The translations under genes and the position numbers were made by a program. Shown in pieces: positions 7,851 to 15,403 of a stretch of DNA of 54,145 bases. Within the stretch, counting starts at the first letter, position 1; each line of letters begins with the position of its first letter. The notes below the pieces were generated by a model. It saw only the letters and a program-made list of their open reading frames with translations, ran no database searches and was not told the DNA's origin. The DNA comes from Anaerolineae bacterium (lineage in GTDB: Bacteria > Chloroflexota > Anaerolineae > Aggregatilineales > Phototrophicaceae), in contig JALHNT010000036.1 of assembly GCA_022843385.1 (NCBI GenBank), forward strand, positions 21,405-75,549, read 5' to 3'.

Positions 7851-8987
7851 TCACACGAGGATAGCTTCGACTGGCCGGCGCAGAGACTTGGGCATTCCGT
7901 TCGCGTAGCCGAAGCGTAACAACAGTTGCGGTAAATTTCCATCCAGCCCCATTGCGCTCTGGAATTCTGAACGGAGACTGGCGACTTCGATAGGCTGATT
8001 GACAAAGGCCGACTTGATGTTCAAGGATGTCATCAGGAGGGCCGTCCGTTCATACATTTGACCGGCACGTACCCAGGCAGTCCTGTCTTCCGACTCTGAA
8101 GTGATTACAAGAGCACCAGCAGAACTCCGCAATTTCTTCGCATCGGTGTCCGCCTGCTGCTGCGAATCGGTGCCTGTCACAAACATCTGCCCCAGCCAGC
8201 GCGGCACTTCGGGATTCCCGGAACAGCGTGTGTATAGGCCATCAAGGGCGGCTAAGGCTTCCTTCCTGGTGAAGCGCAGCCAAGTCAGCAACTCAGATAC
8301 AAATTCCGTGTCTGTATACTGGCTCAGGTTACCCTGATTGACGTATTCTATGACCATCTCCCGTTCGGCGGGACTGGTGACAAAACGGGCAGTGACCCCT
8401 GGCTCTTGAGGCAACGCCTTCAGTAGGTCGAGTTCAGCAGCAGAGATAGGCTTTCCGTCGTATTCTGAGCGGGTGTTCTGGCGCAGCGGGATCGCATTAA
8501 AGAGCGCGTCGTCCTGGGGGCTGTCTGTCATCAGGTTAACCCGGATCATGTCTTCTGCATCGGGATAGATCACTTCAGCCGCATGGCCTGTCGCGCGGGC
8601 GGCGATCAGCAGGTTCTCCAGCGCACAGCCCAGACTGATCCAGAGTTCACGATCATCGGGGTCAACAACGGGTAACCGCCGGGTATAGTCTGGATGGATT
8701 TCGATGACATTCTCTTTGATCGCGAACTTCCAGGGCTGGGTGTTATGCCCATTCACGGCGAGGGAGGCGTAACGGATCAATTCATACAGGGGAGGTGCTG
8801 ACCTATTCACCTCAGCAGCGAGAGGTCTGCGGGTATAGGTTGCTTGCTGGTCATAGTCCAACCAGGGAGCGAACTCATAAAGCGTATAGCCCCCGGCTGC
8901 CACGATTCCAACTGCACCAGCAGCGGTCAGAGTTTTCAGAAACGTGCGACGGCTCAAATGGGCCTGAGTGGTTGGCGGTGTGGTCAC
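7851..8987 (-). CDS. Tat-exported Acg-type nitroreductase-family protein
   Basis: A 378-aa FMN-binding nitroreductase-fold protein resembling the Acg family. A twin-arginine signal is visible (SRRTFLKTL followed by an Ala/Gly-rich hydrophobic stretch), so it is probably exported folded. The AVNGHNTQPWKF motif is the family's FMN-binding signature, and later segments (SLGCALENLLIAARATG, MYERTALLMTSLNIKSAF) also fit. A GTG start at 8987 is preferred: AAGGG lies 9 nt upstream, and the longer ATG start at 9089 would overlap the upstream gene by 44 bp. It is the last gene of the TetR-led run. Substrate unknown; members may sequester or reduce flavin-linked compounds. Confidence 0.75.
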   Translation of the reverse strand: MTTPPTTQAHLSRRTFLKTLTAAGAVGIVAAGGYTLYEFAPWLDYDQQATYTRRPLAAEVNRSAPPLYELIRYASLAVNGHNTQPWKFAIKENVIEIHPDYTRRLPVVDPDDRELWISLGCALENLLIAARATGHAAEVIYPDAEDMIRVNLMTDSPQDDALFNAIPLRQNTRSEYDGKPISAAELDLLKALPQEPGVTARFVTSPAEREMVIEYVNQGNLSQYTDTEFVSELLTWLRFTRKEALAALDGLYTRCSGNPEVPRWLGQMFVTGTDSQQQADTDAKKLRSSAGALVITSESEDRTAWVRAGQMYERTALLMTSLNIKSAFVNQPIEVASLRSEFQSAMGLDGNLPQLLLRFGYANGMPKSLRRPVEAILV

Positions 8988-9045
8988 CGTTGATTCCCTT
9001 CTAAAAATGCGAGTAGGTACGGGCTGCAAATCGGAATAGCGCTCA

Positions 9046-9882
9046 TTAGGGTGTATCCCCGCCGAACTGCGCCAGCCGCGCTGAGACATTGACGTTCAGC
9101 GCCACCTGCTCCACCTCCCAGGTGGCCCAGGGTGTGTCATCCCGCCACTGCGTTTGTGCTCGCACTGGCACGCGCAGCCCATCCACCACACCCCATTCGA
9201 GGATGCGGTTGAACCAGCGCCAGCGTTCGGCATTTTCTTCGCTTTGGTAACGCATCGTCTCGATCTCGGTTATTAAGCCGGTGTCCGCCGCAAAGCGCAC
9301 CGTGAAGGCTTCGGCGTCGTCCAGACCAGGCAGAACCAGGCGAGCGGTCGTTTCATCCACCGCTTCCCAGCGCACGCGCGAATCAGTCAGGGCAATCGAC
9401 GGCACCCAGGCCAGCACTTCGCTCCAGTAACCCTGAATGCCTGCCCGGTTGGTATGCGGGGCATCGTCCACCTGACCGATGATGGCGAGGTCAAGACGGA
9501 CATGACCTTCCAGGTTGCGCTCATGAATCCGCATAAAGGTCAGATTGAACCAGGTGACTTGAATATCGTGATAGTGGCTGTTGCGAACAGCATCATAATA
9601 GAAGCGGAAGCGGGTCGGCATCGGCATACCAGTTGGGGCGAGCTGCGCCCGACCCTGCACCATCGCCGACTGCACCTCGGGGAGACTGTCACCGAACACA
9701 GCCTGAGCGAAGCGTTCAACCGGTGCCGGCAGCCCCTCCGGGATGGGGATCATTCGCGGGCTGTCAGCAGAAACAATGACTGGAAAACTGGAGGCTTTGA
9801 CCTGCAAGCCGAGCCAACCACCAGCCAGCATCAGGACAAAAAACGATACAACAATGACCAGAATACGGATTAACATACGCAT
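9046..9882 (-). CDS. Membrane-anchored DUF6544-like protein
   Basis: The 278-aa product starts with a single hydrophobic helix (RILVIVVSFFVLMLAGGWLGL) and continues as a soluble domain rich in W and R (VTWFNLTFMRIHE, IQGYWSEVLAWVPS, TMRYQSEENAERWRW). This layout resembles DUF6544-type proteins, whose function is unknown. AAGG lies ahead of ATG 9882. The gene sits 42 bp after the saccharopine-dehydrogenase-like gene in the same run. The family name is a recollection from pattern and could be wrong; the membrane anchor and outward domain are clear. Confidence 0.6.
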   Translation of the reverse strand: MRMLIRILVIVVSFFVLMLAGGWLGLQVKASSFPVIVSADSPRMIPIPEGLPAPVERFAQAVFGDSLPEVQSAMVQGRAQLAPTGMPMPTRFRFYYDAVRNSHYHDIQVTWFNLTFMRIHERNLEGHVRLDLAIIGQVDDAPHTNRAGIQGYWSEVLAWVPSIALTDSRVRWEAVDETTARLVLPGLDDAEAFTVRFAADTGLITEIETMRYQSEENAERWRWFNRILEWGVVDGLRVPVRAQTQWRDDTPWATWEVEQVALNVNVSARLAQFGGDTP

Positions 9883-9924
9883 GTTACGCCTTTCACATAA
9901 GCAGACAGGATTGATGGGCAGGGT

Positions 9925-11049
9925 CTATTCACGACAGACCTGCACCGTTGCGCCCAACCGTTCAAGTGTCTTAACGAAGTGTACCGGTTCAACCAATTGT
10001 GACTGACACCATAAGCCGGGTCTGCGGATCGTGCCGCCAAAGTATTGCTGCAAGCAGGTCGTCGCTGAGATGGCGGTGAGCAGGTAGGGGTCATCGTGGC
10101 TCACCGTCATGGTCAGACTAACCGGCTTTCCGTCTTGTGTGCCTTTGGCATCCATCCTTAGCACACTGCCGTAGGGCGGTTTGGTGCCGTGCTTCAGCCC
10201 CCACATGAATAATCGAGCAACCAGACTCCTTGAGCGAACGGGCATCAGTTTCAGCAAGAGTAATGAAACCGGGATGACTCCGTAGTCAACCATGGCTCCA
10301 AAGCCAGCCGAATAGAAGCCGGTTTCGCTCAGTGTCGGTATCGTCTCTGGAAGGGAACGGAACTCCTCCATAAACATGGGTGTACAGGTCTTCGCCCCAA
10401 ACGGAGGACCAAAATCAAACTGCTGCATCTCACTCAGTTTTGCCTGGCTCCATGCCCCGTTTCGCAGCACCAACGTGCTGTAGCTCGTCAATTCATCGAC
10501 AAATTCGCCAGCCGAAGAGAGCGCGAATGCTCTCGCTTTCCAATCGACTTGAAATGCCGACGCGACCACGGCGGATTCCAGGTGCGGGATTTGGGTCGCT
10601 GCGAAGCGGACTAATGCCGCGGGAATACCGGGACGAAATCCGCCGTCGGTGATGAAACAGCAACCGGTTTCTTCAATGCGTCTTGCCAGGGAGCGCAAAG
10701 CGAGGTGTTTCGCGCTCGAAGCGATCTGAATATCAAAATAGTCAATGCCAGCCTCAAGTGCGGCTTCAGCCACATTGCGGGTGTAGTCAATTGTGCTGGA
10801 GGCAACAACGACAATCATGTGTCCCGGAAACGCGCCCCGCAGCGATTCACGGTTGGCGCAATCCACTTCTTTGGCGGCGACCCGCCCTGCTCCGAACTCC
10901 TGATTGAACGCTGCGGCTGTCTGTTGGGCTTTGCCGAGGTTGCGTCCTCCCAAGACAACCCGAACAGAGGTTTCACTGAGTAAGAGGCGCGCGATGCTCA
11001 GTCCCGCATTTCCAGTTCCGCCAATGATGAGTGCTGATGGATTGTCCAT
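9925..11049 (-). CDS. Saccharopine-dehydrogenase-family NAD(P)-binding protein
   Basis: A 374-aa oxidoreductase-like protein. A Rossmann nucleotide-binding motif opens the sequence (ALIIGGTGNAGLSIARLLL), followed by GGRNLGKAQ and VVVASSTIDYTRNVAEAALEAGIDYFDI, the typical pattern of the saccharopine dehydrogenase NADP-binding domain. The ATG at 11049 is chosen because GGAG precedes it by 6 nt; a GTG at 11061 is also possible. It belongs to the TetR-led run, 27 bp after the small membrane protein. Members with this short architecture include trans-acting enoyl reductases and unknown dehydrogenases, so the substrate is not known. Confidence 0.8.
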   Translation of the reverse strand: MDNPSALIIGGTGNAGLSIARLLLSETSVRVVLGGRNLGKAQQTAAAFNQEFGAGRVAAKEVDCANRESLRGAFPGHMIVVVASSTIDYTRNVAEAALEAGIDYFDIQIASSAKHLALRSLARRIEETGCCFITDGGFRPGIPAALVRFAATQIPHLESAVVASAFQVDWKARAFALSSAGEFVDELTSYSTLVLRNGAWSQAKLSEMQQFDFGPPFGAKTCTPMFMEEFRSLPETIPTLSETGFYSAGFGAMVDYGVIPVSLLLLKLMPVRSRSLVARLFMWGLKHGTKPPYGSVLRMDAKGTQDGKPVSLTMTVSHDDPYLLTAISATTCLQQYFGGTIRRPGLWCQSQLVEPVHFVKTLERLGATVQVCRE

Positions 11050-11076
11050 AATCATCTCCACGGTGACTTTGATGGT

Positions 11077-11478
11077 CTATCCATTGATTTGAGGGGTAAT
11101 CCTGGCAATCATCGGACTCAGCAGCAGCACGCCGAGAATAGCCACATTAATGAGCGTGCCGCGAAACGCCGGACCCCAATCCAGCGCGGTGATGACCAGG
11201 GAGAGCAAGGTAACGATCACCAGCAGCGGCATACCCCACCCCCACTCATTCAGCAGCGCTACAGCAGCGACGACAAAACCGATGGCGGCTAGCAGCCACA
11301 GCACGCTGAACAAGCGTGTACCACCCGCCCCCAATTCCAGCCGCCCACCCAAAAAGGCCGTTTTGTAAGGCAGTTCGGTCACCGTATTCAGCGGCCAGTA
11401 GGCCACAAACCCCATCAGATGAATCAATCCGTGAATGCCCAACAGGACAACCATCGCAATTGAGAGCAACTTCAACAT
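11077..11478 (-). CDS. Small four-helix integral membrane protein
   Basis: A 133-aa hydrophobic protein with about four predicted membrane helices: LLSIAMVVLLGIHGLIHLMGFV, LFSVLWLLAAIGFVVAAVAL, MPLLVIVTLLSLVITAL and LINVAILGVLLLSPMI. The HGLIHLMGF motif near the N-terminus recurs in small membrane proteins of unknown function. It starts 3 bp after the tetR stop, so it is co-transcribed and probably translationally coupled. No enzyme function is visible. Confidence 0.75.
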   Translation of the reverse strand: MLKLLSIAMVVLLGIHGLIHLMGFVAYWPLNTVTELPYKTAFLGGRLELGAGGTRLFSVLWLLAAIGFVVAAVALLNEWGWGMPLLVIVTLLSLVITALDWGPAFRGTLINVAILGVLLLSPMIARITPQING

Positions 11479-11481
11479 TGT

Positions 11482-12069
11482 TTAGGCTCCTTGAATAGCC
11501 AGCGTACCCTGAATGAACAGGCTGGTAAGTGAATTCAAAAGGTCATCGTAGGCTGCCGCGGGCAGCGGTTTAGTCCCGAAGAAGTGATCAAACAACACAG
11601 TAGATGAAAAAAGACTATCAAACCCGTTCGCCAGAACCACCGGGTTGAGATCAGCCCGAACAATTCCAGCAGCGATTTGCCGGCGAAAGTAATCCGCCAA
11701 ACGTTCACGGTTGTCGGTTGCCCCCTGCACCAGCGCTTCCTGAAGTTCCGGCAGCGCCTGCGAGTCACACATCAACAGCCGTAGTATCTCGACACTCTGC
11801 CGCGTGTCCGCCATCTGTAACTGCGCCATGATGCGAATGTCGGTTGGATAGTCTCCCGTAAGGTGCTGCTCGAAGGTCTGCGAAAACCCCGCCTGGTTTC
11901 CACTCTGGATATATGCCAGCAGCAGTCCCTTTTTGTTGCCAAAGTGACGAAACAGCGTGATCTCGTTCACCCCGGCTGCGGCGGCGATGGCGCGGGTCGA
12001 GGCACGGCTGTATCCGATCTCGCCGAAGAGTTTGGCGGCTGCATGAAGAATACGTTGGCGGGTTTCCAT
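11482..12069 (-). CDS. TetR-family transcriptional regulator
   Basis: A 195-aa repressor-like protein. The N-terminal TetR helix-turn-helix is clear: TRQRILHAAAKLFGEIGYSRASTRAIAAAAGVNEITLFRHFGNKKGLL. The C-terminal all-helical ligand-binding region is not diagnostic of a ligand. It heads a compact minus-strand run of five genes down to 7851, and two copies of AAGTGATTAC(A/T)T lie 22-76 bp upstream of its start. It therefore probably represses its own operon and perhaps the divergent PPOX-like gene at 12248. Confidence 0.9.
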   Translation of the reverse strand: METRQRILHAAAKLFGEIGYSRASTRAIAAAAGVNEITLFRHFGNKKGLLLAYIQSGNQAGFSQTFEQHLTGDYPTDIRIMAQLQMADTRQSVEILRLLMCDSQALPELQEALVQGATDNRERLADYFRRQIAAGIVRADLNPVVLANGFDSLFSSTVLFDHFFGTKPLPAAAYDDLLNSLTSLFIQGTLAIQGA

Positions 12070-12090
12070 AGCGAGTACCTTGATGTGTGC

Positions 12091-12102
12091 AAGTGATTAC
12101 AT
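12091..12102. promoter_or_regulatory. Putative TetR operator, copy 1
   Basis: AAGTGATTACAT, matching copy 2 at 11 of 12 positions. It lies 22 bp upstream of the tetR start, where a bound repressor would block transcription. The TetR assignment is inferred from position and repetition. Confidence 0.5.
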
Positions 12103-12133
12103 ACATCAGAATAGCACGTCTCGGCGGGTGGTT

Positions 12134-12145
12134 AAGTGATTACTT
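12134..12145. promoter_or_regulatory. Putative TetR operator, copy 2
   Basis: AAGTGATTACTT, an inverted repeat AAGT-N4-ACTT. Its centre is 43 bp from copy 1, about four helical turns, so two dimers could sit on the same DNA face. It is between tetR and the divergent gene at 12248, so both could be controlled. Confidence 0.5.
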
Positions 12146-12247
12146 GCATAGCCCAACCATGACATTCATCCTGTGTTGCGGTTCACTACAAGCCACAACA
12201 GACATCTGCTACAATATCCGAGTGACAGGTCAACGAAGGGGGTTCGT

Positions 12248-12703
12248 ATGCACGTCGCCAACTTTTCCGAGATCGAAGCCGAGTTCATCGAACGCGTCTT
12301 TCGTGTGGTATGGTGCAGCGCCGCCACCATCGACAGCCACAACCGTCCCCGTTCGCGCGTGCTGCATCCCATCTGGGAAGGTGCCGCCGGCTGGATCGCC
12401 ACCAGCCCGCAATCGCTCAAGGCTAAACATCTGGCGCGGAATTCTGCCCTGTCACTGGCCTATGTGGCCGACCCATTCAAGCCGGTCTATGTCGAGTGCG
12501 TGGCTGAGTGGGCTGATGATCTGGCGACCAAACAGCGCATCTGGGATTTATTCAAGGGTGCGCCGGCACCAATGGGCTATGACCTGGCTATGATCTGGTC
12601 GTCGCCGGAAGACCCGACCTTTGGTATCCTGAAGCTGACCCCCTGGCGCATCGAAGTCGCCACCTTTCCCGGCGGCACCCAGGTGTGGCAGCGCGAAAGT
12701 TAG
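12248..12703 (+). CDS. Pyridoxamine-5'-phosphate-oxidase-like (PPOX) flavin-binding protein
   Basis: A 151-aa split-barrel protein of the PPOX superfamily, which binds FMN, F420 or haem. The start at ATG 12248 follows AAGGGGG; it begins MHVANFSEIEAEFIERVF. Typical features are RPRSRVLHPIWEGAAGWIATSPQSLKAKHLARN and the closing KLTPWRIEVATFPGG. Cytoplasmic; substrate unknown. It is divergent from tetR across the putative operators. 46 bp downstream begins the small gene that leads the Uma2 array, so these may form one transcript. Confidence 0.8.
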   Translation: MHVANFSEIEAEFIERVFRVVWCSAATIDSHNRPRSRVLHPIWEGAAGWIATSPQSLKAKHLARNSALSLAYVADPFKPVYVECVAEWADDLATKQRIWDLFKGAPAPMGYDLAMIWSSPEDPTFGILKLTPWRIEVATFPGGTQVWQRES

Positions 12704-12749
12704 CGTGTGTTGTCGTTTGACGGATGAACAAACATACGGAGGTGCAGCC

Positions 12750-13004
12750 GTGTTGAATCTACAGGAAGTGAAAGAAGCGCTTGACCACTTTTCGCCCGAA
12801 GAACTGCGCGAACTGCGCGAACACCTGGAAAAACGCACCATCGAAGTCCTGACCCAGCATCACCTTTCACCAGAGGAACGAATCCGCCGTTTGGATGAAG
12901 CCGCCAAAGCCATTCGTGAAGGCTTTACCGAGGCGGAGTGGGAAGCAGTCGAGAAGGCAATGAACGATTCATGTCTTCGTGGATCAGTTGAAGGGGCATG
13001 CTGA
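12750..13004 (+). CDS. Small helical protein translationally coupled to the Uma2 array
   Basis: An 84-aa, strongly charged helical protein starting at GTG 12750 with a good SD GGAGGT 6 nt upstream. The sequence LNLQEVKEALDHFSPEELREL, then LSPEERIRRLDEAAKAIREGF and TEAEWEAVEKAMN, resembles small proteins often found beside toxin-like or nuclease genes in Chloroflexota and cyanobacteria. Its stop overlaps the start of the first Uma2 gene (TGATG at 13002-13006), so the two are coupled. An antitoxin-like or partner role is only inferred. The last ten residues look atypical, so a frameshift near the end cannot be excluded. Confidence 0.65.
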   Translation: MLNLQEVKEALDHFSPEELRELREHLEKRTIEVLTQHHLSPEERIRRLDEAAKAIREGFTEAEWEAVEKAMNDSCLRGSVEGAC

Positions 13005-13597
13005 TGTTCGCCCGCCAACTGGAGACCCCGCTCGTCAGCGAAGCTGAGTACCTGGTTTACGAAGCCGCCGCCGAATTCCGCAACGAGTTCCACGACGGCC
13101 AGATCCTCGCCATGAGTGGCGGGACACCTAATCATTCTTTGATTGCCCTGCGAACGGGCAGCCTGCTCGACCGGCAGCTTGCGCCCCGTCGCTGTCGCGT
13201 CTATAGCTCCGACATGAAAGTTCGCACCGGCACCGGCAACCACTACTACCCCGATGTCTCCGCCCTCTGTGGCACACCGGAGTTCACCGCCGACACGCCG
13301 CCTTCTTTGCTCAATCCGACCCTGATTGTCGAGGTGCTGTCGGACTCGACTGAGGTCTTTGACCGAGACCTCAAGTTCCGCCGCTACAAGACCATCCCCA
13401 GCTTTCAGGTCTACCTCATCATCGCCCAGCGCGAGGTGCTGGTGGATATGTTCACCCTGCTGCCCGATGGCGACTGGAAGCAGCACACTGCCACTGACCT
13501 CGACGCCGTGATCGACATCCCGCTGCTCGGCGTCAGGCTGGCGCTGCGCGACATTTACTTCAACACCCTCTACAATCCCGATGAGGCACAGGAGTAA
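13004..13597 (+). CDS. Uma2-family (DUF820) putative restriction endonuclease, copy 1 of 4
   Basis: A 197-aa Uma2 protein with the PD-(D/E)xK nuclease fold. Candidate active-site residues are D84 in YYPDV, E110 in LIVEVLSDST and K124 in DRDLKFRRYK. The start is ATG 13004, overlapping the previous stop. It shares its N-terminus (MFARQLETPLVSEAEYL) with copy 4 and its C-terminal ending (LGVRLALRDIYF...PDEAQE) with copy 3. Residues about 42-67 (TPNHSLIALRTGSLLDRQLA) differ from the other copies. Uma2 proteins are numerous in cyanobacteria and Chloroflexota but their biological role is poorly known. Confidence 0.85.
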   Translation: MFARQLETPLVSEAEYLVYEAAAEFRNEFHDGQILAMSGGTPNHSLIALRTGSLLDRQLAPRRCRVYSSDMKVRTGTGNHYYPDVSALCGTPEFTADTPPSLLNPTLIVEVLSDSTEVFDRDLKFRRYKTIPSFQVYLIIAQREVLVDMFTLLPDGDWKQHTATDLDAVIDIPLLGVRLALRDIYFNTLYNPDEAQE

Positions 13598-13601
13598 AGC
13601 C

Positions 13602-14195
13602 ATGTTCGCCCACCAACTCGACACGCCACTCGTCACCGAAGCCGAGTACCTGGCTTACGAAGCCGCCGCCGAATTCCGCAACGAGTTCCACGATGGGCAG
13701 ATCCTCGCCATGAGTGGCGGGACACGCGCTCATGTTCTCATCAGCAGCAATACCCACAACATCCTGAACAGTCAGCTTGCCCGGCGGCGCTGTGATGTCT
13801 ACACCTCGGATATGAAAGTCCGCACCGGCACAGGCAACCACTACTACCCCGATGTCTCCGCGCTCTGTGGTACACCGGAGTTCACCGCCGACACGCCGCC
13901 TTCTTTGCTCAACCCAACTCTGATCGTCGAGGTGCTATCGGACTCGACCGAGGTATTTGACCGAGACCTCAAGTTCCGTCGTTACAAGACCATCCCCAGC
14001 TTTCAGGTCTACCTCATCATCGCCCAACATGAGGTGTTGGTGGATATGTTCACCCTGCTGCCTGATGGCGACTGGAAGCAGCACACCGCCACCACCCTCG
14101 ACGCCGTGATCGACATTCCGCTGCTCGACGTTAGGCTGGCGCTGCGCGACATCTACTTCAACACGCTCTACAACCCCGATGACGATCAGGAGTAA
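13602..14195 (+). CDS. Uma2-family (DUF820) putative restriction endonuclease, copy 2 of 4
   Basis: 197 aa. The start at ATG 13602 lies 4 bp after the stop of copy 1, with SD CAGGAG inside the end of copy 1, so translation is probably coupled. It has the same nuclease residues as copy 1 (YYPDV, VEVLSDST, DLKFRRYK). N-terminus MFAHQLDTPLVTEAEYL as in copy 3; C-terminal LDVRLALRDIYF as in copy 4. The variable segment is TRAHVLISSNTHNILNSQLA, nearly identical to copy 3. Confidence 0.85.
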   Translation: MFAHQLDTPLVTEAEYLAYEAAAEFRNEFHDGQILAMSGGTRAHVLISSNTHNILNSQLARRRCDVYTSDMKVRTGTGNHYYPDVSALCGTPEFTADTPPSLLNPTLIVEVLSDSTEVFDRDLKFRRYKTIPSFQVYLIIAQHEVLVDMFTLLPDGDWKQHTATTLDAVIDIPLLDVRLALRDIYFNTLYNPDDDQE

Positions 14196-14199
14196 AGCC

Positions 14200-14793
14200 A
14201 TGTTCGCCCACCAACTCGACACGCCACTCGTCACCGAAGCCGAGTACCTGGCTTACGAAGCCGCCGCCGAATTCCGCAACGAGTTCCACGACGGCCAGAT
14301 CCTCGCCATGAGTGGCGGGACACGCGCTCATGTTCTCATCAGCGGCAATACCCATAACATCCTGAACAGTCAGCTTGCCCGGCGGCGTTGTGATGTCTAC
14401 ACCTCGGATATGAAAGTTCGCACCGGCACCGGCAACCACTACTACCCAGATGTCTCCGCCCTGTGCGGCACGCCGGAGTTCACTGCCGACACGCCCCCTT
14501 CCCTGCTCAACCCCACCCTGATCGTCGAGGTGCTGTCGGACTCGACCGAGGTCTTCGACCGCGACCTCAAGTTCCGCCGCTACAAGACCATCCCCAGCTT
14601 TCAGGTCTACCTCATCATCGCCCAGCGCGAGGTGTTGGTGGATATGTTCACCCTGCTGCCTGATGGCGACTGGAAGCAGCACACTGCCACCACCCTCGAC
14701 GCGGTGATCGACATCCCGCTGCTCGGCGTCCGGCTGGCGCTGCGCGACATCTACTTCAACACGCTCTATAACCCGGATGAGGCTCAGGAGTAA
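14200..14793 (+). CDS. Uma2-family (DUF820) putative restriction endonuclease, copy 3 of 4
   Basis: 197 aa, start ATG 14200, 4 bp after copy 2, same CAGGAG SD arrangement. It differs from copy 2 at only a handful of residues: SSN becomes SGN in the variable segment, AQHE becomes AQRE, LDV becomes LGV, and the tail is PDEAQE. All candidate catalytic residues are kept. Very recent duplication or gene conversion with copy 2 is likely. Confidence 0.85.
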   Translation: MFAHQLDTPLVTEAEYLAYEAAAEFRNEFHDGQILAMSGGTRAHVLISGNTHNILNSQLARRRCDVYTSDMKVRTGTGNHYYPDVSALCGTPEFTADTPPSLLNPTLIVEVLSDSTEVFDRDLKFRRYKTIPSFQVYLIIAQREVLVDMFTLLPDGDWKQHTATTLDAVIDIPLLGVRLALRDIYFNTLYNPDEAQE

Positions 14794-14797
14794 AGCC

Positions 14798-15403
14798 ATG
14801 TTCGCCCGCCAACTGGAGACCCCGCTCGTCAGCGAAGCCGAGTACCTGGCTTACGAAGCCGCCGCCGAATTCCGCAACGAGTTCCACGACGGCCAGATCC
14901 TCGCCATGAGTGGCGGGACGCCGGCTCACTCGGCCATCGCAGTCAGCGTCTCAGCCGCGCAGCATAACCAGCTCGCGCCCCGTCGCTGCCGGGTATACAG
15001 CTCCGACATGAAAGTTCGCACCGGCACCGGCAACCACTACTACCCGGATGTCTCTACCCTCTGTGGTACACCGGAGTTCACCGCCGACACGCCGCCTTCT
15101 TTGCTCAACCCCACCCTGATCGTTGAGGTGCTGTCGGACTCGACCGAGGTCTTTGACCGCGACCTCAAGTTCCGCCGCTACAAGACCATCCCCAGCTTTC
15201 AGGTCTACCTCCTCATCGCCCAGCGTGAGGTGCTGGTGGATATGTTCACCCTGCTGCCCGACGGCGACTGGAAGCAGCACACCGCCACCACCCTCGACGC
15301 CGTGATCGACATTCCGCTGCTCGACGTTAGGCTGGCGCTGCGCGACATCTACTTCAACACGCTCTACAACCCGGACGATCCGCCACAGGATGACCCAACG
15401 TGA
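14798..15403 (+). CDS. Uma2-family (DUF820) putative restriction endonuclease, copy 4 of 4
   Basis: 201 aa, start ATG 14798, 4 bp after copy 3. N-terminus matches copy 1 (MFARQLETPLVSEAEYL), C-terminal body matches copy 2 (LDVRLALRDIYF) with a unique tail PDDPPQDDPT. The variable segment is TPAHSAIAVSVSAAQHNQLA, unlike all others. Catalytic residues are retained. The stop overlaps the GTG start of the GNAT gene (GTGA at 15400-15403). Confidence 0.85.
   Translation: MFARQLETPLVSEAEYLAYEAAAEFRNEFHDGQILAMSGGTPAHSAIAVSVSAAQHNQLAPRRCRVYSSDMKVRTGTGNHYYPDVSTLCGTPEFTADTPPSLLNPTLIVEVLSDSTEVFDRDLKFRRYKTIPSFQVYLLIAQREVLVDMFTLLPDGDWKQHTATTLDAVIDIPLLDVRLALRDIYFNTLYNPDDPPQDDPT

Larger units (their letters stand above)
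13004..15403 (+). repeat. Four-copy tandem gene array of about 0.6 kb units
   Basis: The four Uma2 genes form direct repeats with a period of about 598 bp. Flanks are nearly identical at DNA level, for example the segment encoding NEFHDGQILAMSGG in every unit, while a window of about 75 bp after SGGT differs. Ends are shuffled between copies (1/4 and 2/3 share the 5' part; 1/3 and 2/4 share the 3' part), which indicates unequal crossing-over or gene conversion. Confidence 0.85.

Noticed and set aside
13004..15403. Assembly artefact explaining the four Uma2 copies
   Set aside because: The copies have distinct variable segments, distinct endings and separate SD sites, so they are not simple collapsed or duplicated reads, although short-read misassembly of the near-identical flanks cannot be fully excluded.
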